A stretch of DNA of 64,000 nucleotides from the NCBI GenBank assembly GCA_003222395.1, contig QHWB01000052.1:62001-126000 (forward strand). The letters are read 5' to 3'. A model generated the notes under the pieces. The model was not told where the DNA came from. It was given only the letters and a program-made list of their open reading frames with translations, and searched no databases. The first letter of the stretch is position 1. Each line of letters starts with the position of its first letter. The position numbers were made by a program, and so were the translations under genes. Of this stretch, positions 61,000 through 64,000 are shown one piece after another. This DNA comes from Acidobacteriota bacterium. GTDB taxonomy: Bacteria > Acidobacteriota > Vicinamibacteria > Vicinamibacterales > CAVVIG01.

Positions 61000-63612
61000 T
61001 CACCTCATGTAGACGAACTCGTTCAGATTGAACAGCACATCGGTCAGGTCGACGAGCGTCTGCCGCTTCAGCGAATCGAGGGCGATGGTCAGCTCGGCGT
61101 CGGTCGGCGGACGCGTCAGCGCGATCCGGTACGCGAGATCGATCTGCTTCGCCGGGTCGTCGCCGGCCTCCTGCTTCACACGATCGGCGAACATCTGCGC
61201 CTGGCGCAGCACGAACGGATTGTTCAGGAGCGTCAGCGCCTGCGTCGGCACCGTCGACACGTTGCGCGCGCCCGCAGTGACGTTCTGCTCAGGCAAATCG
61301 AACACCTGGAACATCGGAAACACGAGGCCGCGCCGCCGGTAGACGTACACGCTGCGGCGCCACACTTCCGGACCGTCCTCCGCGTTCTTCCACACGCCGA
61401 AGCTCACGGACCGGAGCACCTCCGGCGGCAGCGGCGGAAATACCGACGGACCTCCGATCGCGAGGTTGATGCCGCCGCTCGCCTCGAGGATGCTGTCGCG
61501 GACGATCTCCGCGTCGAGCCTCTGGGCGCGGAACCGCCACAGATATTGATCCTGAGGATCGCGTTCGCTATCGGCGGGATCTTCGTACGCCGACGCCATC
61601 TGGTACGCCTCGGACGTCATGATCAGCCGGTGCATCTGCTTGATGCTCCAGCCGCGATTCATGAATTCGACGGCGAGATAGTCGAGCAACTCCGGATGCG
61701 TCGGCGGCTCGCCCATCTTCCCGAAGTTGTCCAGCGTCGCGACGATGCCGCGGCCGAAGTGGTGGTGCCAGATGCGGTTGACGATGACGCGGGCGGTCAG
61801 CGGGTTCTGCGGCGAGGCCAGCCATTCGGCGAGCGCGCGCCGGCGTCCCGACGTGTGGCCGTCGGCGGGCGGCATTTCAGTTGGAGGATTGCCGTAGGTC
61901 GCCGCGGTGACGAAGCCGGGCTTCATCAGCGGCCCTTTGCTGTTCGGATCGCCGCGGATCAGAAGGTACGATGGCGGCGCCTCGTACTTGCCGGGGCCGG
62001 CGTGCAGGAAGCTGCCCGACGCGACGTCCCACACGCGACACTTCGGACAGCCGATGACCTCGTCGCCGTCGCCGTCCGGAGCGAAGCGATAGTCGCCGTC
62101 GGTGACGATGTCGGCCGTCGGAATCGGCTTCGGCTTCTGCCTGTCGAGCGACGCGATCTCGGCGGCGAGCGCTTTCTTTTTCGCGACGTCCTCCGCCTTC
62201 ATGTCGCGATCGAGCAGGCGTGCGCCGATATTGGTCTGCTCGATCACCTGCGCGGCGAGCAATTGTTCGCCGGGCGTCCGCTCGGCCTCAGGCTTCGCGA
62301 TCGCGCGCTGGACGTTCTCCGGAAACTGCTTGTACGCCTCCTGCCTCAGACGCTCCACGTACGGCGCGTCGATCTGCTTGATCTCCGCCTTCAGCGACGC
62401 CTGGCGCTCCTCGATCGCGTGGAGCTTCTTCTCGAACGCCTCGGCCTCGGCGCGCGGCACCAGGGGATAGGTCGTCTCGACGTACCCGAAGAACGTCGTG
62501 ATGAGGCTGTAGTAGTCGCGCTGCGGAATCGGATCGAACTTGTGGTTGTGGCAGCGGGCGCAGCGCACCGTGAGTCCCAGCACGCCTCGGCTCGTCGTGT
62601 CGATCAGATCGTCGAGGTACTCGTAGCGGCGCTCCGGATTGTCCTTCTCGCGAAACGCGACGCGCGGACCCGCGCGAAGGAATCCGGTCGCGATCATCGT
62701 ATCGTCGGTTCTCTTCTCCAGCTCGTCGCCGGCGATCTGTTCCTTCAGGAACACGTCGTACGGCTTGTCGTCGTTGAACGCGCGGATGACGTAGTCGCGA
62801 TAGCGCCACGCGTTCGGACGGTCGTAATCGTGCTCGAAGCCGCTCGAGTCGGCGTAGCGCGCGACGTCGAGCCAGTGGCGGCCCCAGCGCTCGCCGTAAT
62901 GCGGCGACGCGAGCAGCGAGTCGATGAGACGTTCCCACGCGTCAGGACGGCTGTCCGCGAGAAACGCCGCGGTTTCGGCCGGCGTCGGCGGCAGTCCGAT
63001 CAGATCGAGATACGCGCGGCGCAGCAGCGTGAGCCGCGCGGCGCGCGGCGCCGGCTTCAACGCTTTTTCCTGCCGCGCCTTCTCGAGGAAGCGATCGATC
63101 GGGTTAATGTGAGACGAGCCGTCGGGAACCGGCGCGCGGACCGGCAGCTTGAATGCCCAGTAGTTGCGTGCAGCCGAAGGCGCGTTGCTCGCGTCGGCCG
63201 GCGCGGCGGACGCCGACGCCGGGGCCGACGCGTCCCAATGCGCGCCTTGATCGATCCACGTCTTGATCAGCGAAATCTGCTGCGCAGTGAGAGCGGCGCC
63301 TTCCTTTGGCATCGACGGCTGCTCGAGTCCCGCGATGCGGCGGTACAGGCGGCTCTGATCGGCGCTGCCCGGCACGATGTCGCCGCCGTGGTCGCCGCCT
63401 TTCAGCGCCGACTCCGACGTGCGCAGGTCGAAGCCCGACACCTGCGCCTCGCCATGACAGCTCTCGCAGGACGTCTGAAAAATCGGACGGACGTCTTTGA
63501 CGAACGAGATGGGCGGGGTCGGCGCCTGAGCGGCGGCCGCCGGAACGAGAAATCGCGCGGCCGCGAGCGCGCTCGTACCAACCAGCGCGGCCGTAAAGGT
63601 GTGCCTGATCAC
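61000..63612 (-). CDS. Secreted DUF1549/DUF1553 protein with an N-terminal cytochrome c domain
   Basis: An 870-residue protein of the planctomycete-type PSD1 family. A signal peptide is followed by a haem motif CESCHG (about 48-53; IFQTSCESCHGEAQ), then DUF1549 (RLTLLRRAYLDLIGLPPTPA, GERWGRHWLDVARYADSSGF) and DUF1553 (NPLTARVIVNRIWHHHFGRG, SFGVWKNAEDGPE). Start GTG at 63612 has GGAGGAGG just upstream; an earlier ATG would add 11 residues with no better site. Probably linked to extracellular polymer or electron-transfer chemistry, but substrates are unknown. Confidence 0.9.
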   Translation of the reverse strand: MIRHTFTAALVGTSALAAARFLVPAAAAQAPTPPISFVKDVRPIFQTSCESCHGEAQVSGFDLRTSESALKGGDHGGDIVPGSADQSRLYRRIAGLEQPSMPKEGAALTAQQISLIKTWIDQGAHWDASAPASASAAPADASNAPSAARNYWAFKLPVRAPVPDGSSHINPIDRFLEKARQEKALKPAPRAARLTLLRRAYLDLIGLPPTPAETAAFLADSRPDAWERLIDSLLASPHYGERWGRHWLDVARYADSSGFEHDYDRPNAWRYRDYVIRAFNDDKPYDVFLKEQIAGDELEKRTDDTMIATGFLRAGPRVAFREKDNPERRYEYLDDLIDTTSRGVLGLTVRCARCHNHKFDPIPQRDYYSLITTFFGYVETTYPLVPRAEAEAFEKKLHAIEERQASLKAEIKQIDAPYVERLRQEAYKQFPENVQRAIAKPEAERTPGEQLLAAQVIEQTNIGARLLDRDMKAEDVAKKKALAAEIASLDRQKPKPIPTADIVTDGDYRFAPDGDGDEVIGCPKCRVWDVASGSFLHAGPGKYEAPPSYLLIRGDPNSKGPLMKPGFVTAATYGNPPTEMPPADGHTSGRRRALAEWLASPQNPLTARVIVNRIWHHHFGRGIVATLDNFGKMGEPPTHPELLDYLAVEFMNRGWSIKQMHRLIMTSEAYQMASAYEDPADSERDPQDQYLWRFRAQRLDAEIVRDSILEASGGINLAIGGPSVFPPLPPEVLRSVSFGVWKNAEDGPEVWRRSVYVYRRRGLVFPMFQVFDLPEQNVTAGARNVSTVPTQALTLLNNPFVLRQAQMFADRVKQEAGDDPAKQIDLAYRIALTRPPTDAELTIALDSLKRQTLVDLTDVLFNLNEFVYMR

Positions 63613-63702
63613 GCAGCCCTCCTCCGGCTCGAAACGCGAGGCCATGATACCGCCGTTTTCATTGAAGCGGGAACGAACCGGAGGCGATAATCATCGCCGA
63701 TT

Positions 63703-64000
63703 ATGGCGAGAAACATGACACGGCGCGAGCTCGCGCGAATGCTCGCTGCGGCGCCTGCGATGGGCGCCGTCGCAGTTGCGGCTGACCCGGCCGGCGTCAG
63801 CCAGGCTGAGCAGCCACCGACATACACCGGGCCGCTGACAGGCGTGACGAACGGCATCGACGATCGGCATTTCGATCCCGTCGTCTTCACGCGCGATCTG
63901 TATGCGGCGGCGCCGCGCCGCCTTCGCTTCCAGGCGCACACGCGGCGCGAGGCGGAAGCGTGGCAGCGGACGCTGTACGCGAAGTTGACGGATCTCGTCG
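63703..64000 (+). CDS. Tat-exported protein, N-terminal part (runs off the right edge)
   Basis: The first 99 codons only. It has a twin-arginine-like start (TRRELARMLAAAPAMGAVAV) and a mature part with FDPVVFTRDLYAAAPRRLRF. This resembles the N-terminus of secreted acetyl-xylan-esterase or dienelactone-hydrolase-type proteins in acidobacteria, but the catalytic part is outside the window. The start at 63703 follows CCGGAGG by about 16 bases. Confidence 0.6.
   Translation, partial: MARNMTRRELARMLAAAPAMGAVAVAADPAGVSQAEQPPTYTGPLTGVTNGIDDRHFDPVVFTRDLYAAAPRRLRFQAHTRREAEAWQRTLYAKLTDLV

Overview
The window is very GC-rich and gene-dense, with no tRNA or rRNA genes, no CRISPR array and no transposase. 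Gene content points to a free-living aerobic Gram-negative soil bacterium, most likely an acidobacterium (perhaps the Vicinamibacteria/subdivision 6). The clues are a DUF1549/DUF1553 + DUF1501 + cytochrome c cassette, an M56 peptidase with carboxypeptidase-regulatory and TonB domains, and many Tat/Sec-exported hydrolases. The phylum is inferred from gene content, not from a marker gene.

Layout. (1) 1-9547, minus strand: respiratory complex I in the order nuoA-B-C-[gmhA]-D-E-F-H-J-K-L-M. nuoG and nuoI are absent from their usual places, a phosphoheptose isomerase gene sits between nuoC and nuoD, and three gaps hold repeats. (2) 10-20 kb: a GT4 glycosyltransferase, a CocE/NonD hydrolase, a SagB-like nitroreductase coupled to a small coiled-coil ORF, and a 1660-residue Lhr helicase carrying in-frame repeat insertions. 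(3) 20-25.3 kb, minus: a three-gene unit of a DUF523(TudS-like)-FdhD fusion, a YdeP/FdhF-type molybdoenzyme and an ABC-F ATPase. (4) 25-36 kb: iron permease, YajQ, DUF4956 + lipoprotein pair, TreY + cardiolipin synthase-like protein, PoxB-like enzyme + DoxX-like protein, SDR. (5) 36-44.4 kb: nucleotidyltransferase-like protein, phosphoesterase, hybrid histidine kinase with two lone receivers, DUF3309, secreted hydrolase, hydroxyacid-oxoacid transhydrogenase and a Xre/RES toxin-antitoxin pair. (6) 44.4-57 kb: BlaI/M56 sensor pair, patatin, a 1497-residue multidomain protein with a complete copper-radical oxidase active site, dienelactone hydrolase and a GH63-like enzyme. (7) 57-63.6 kb, minus: secreted cassette of DUF1549/1553, DUF1501, a c-type cytochrome protein and a small secreted protein.

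The most unusual non-genic signal is a dispersed element found five times (near 9.6, 14.9, 15.8, 34.7 and 60.9 kb). Each copy has a GC stem whose sequence changes on both sides while a GTGGGG loop stays constant, followed by a short, usually A-rich spacer and an ATG. Two copies supply what look like the start codons of genes, one makes a seven-codon mini-ORF just before the DUF1501 gene, and one is inserted in frame inside lhr. Separately, iterated 7-bp arrays fill many intergenic gaps, and related repeats have entered the SagB coding sequence.
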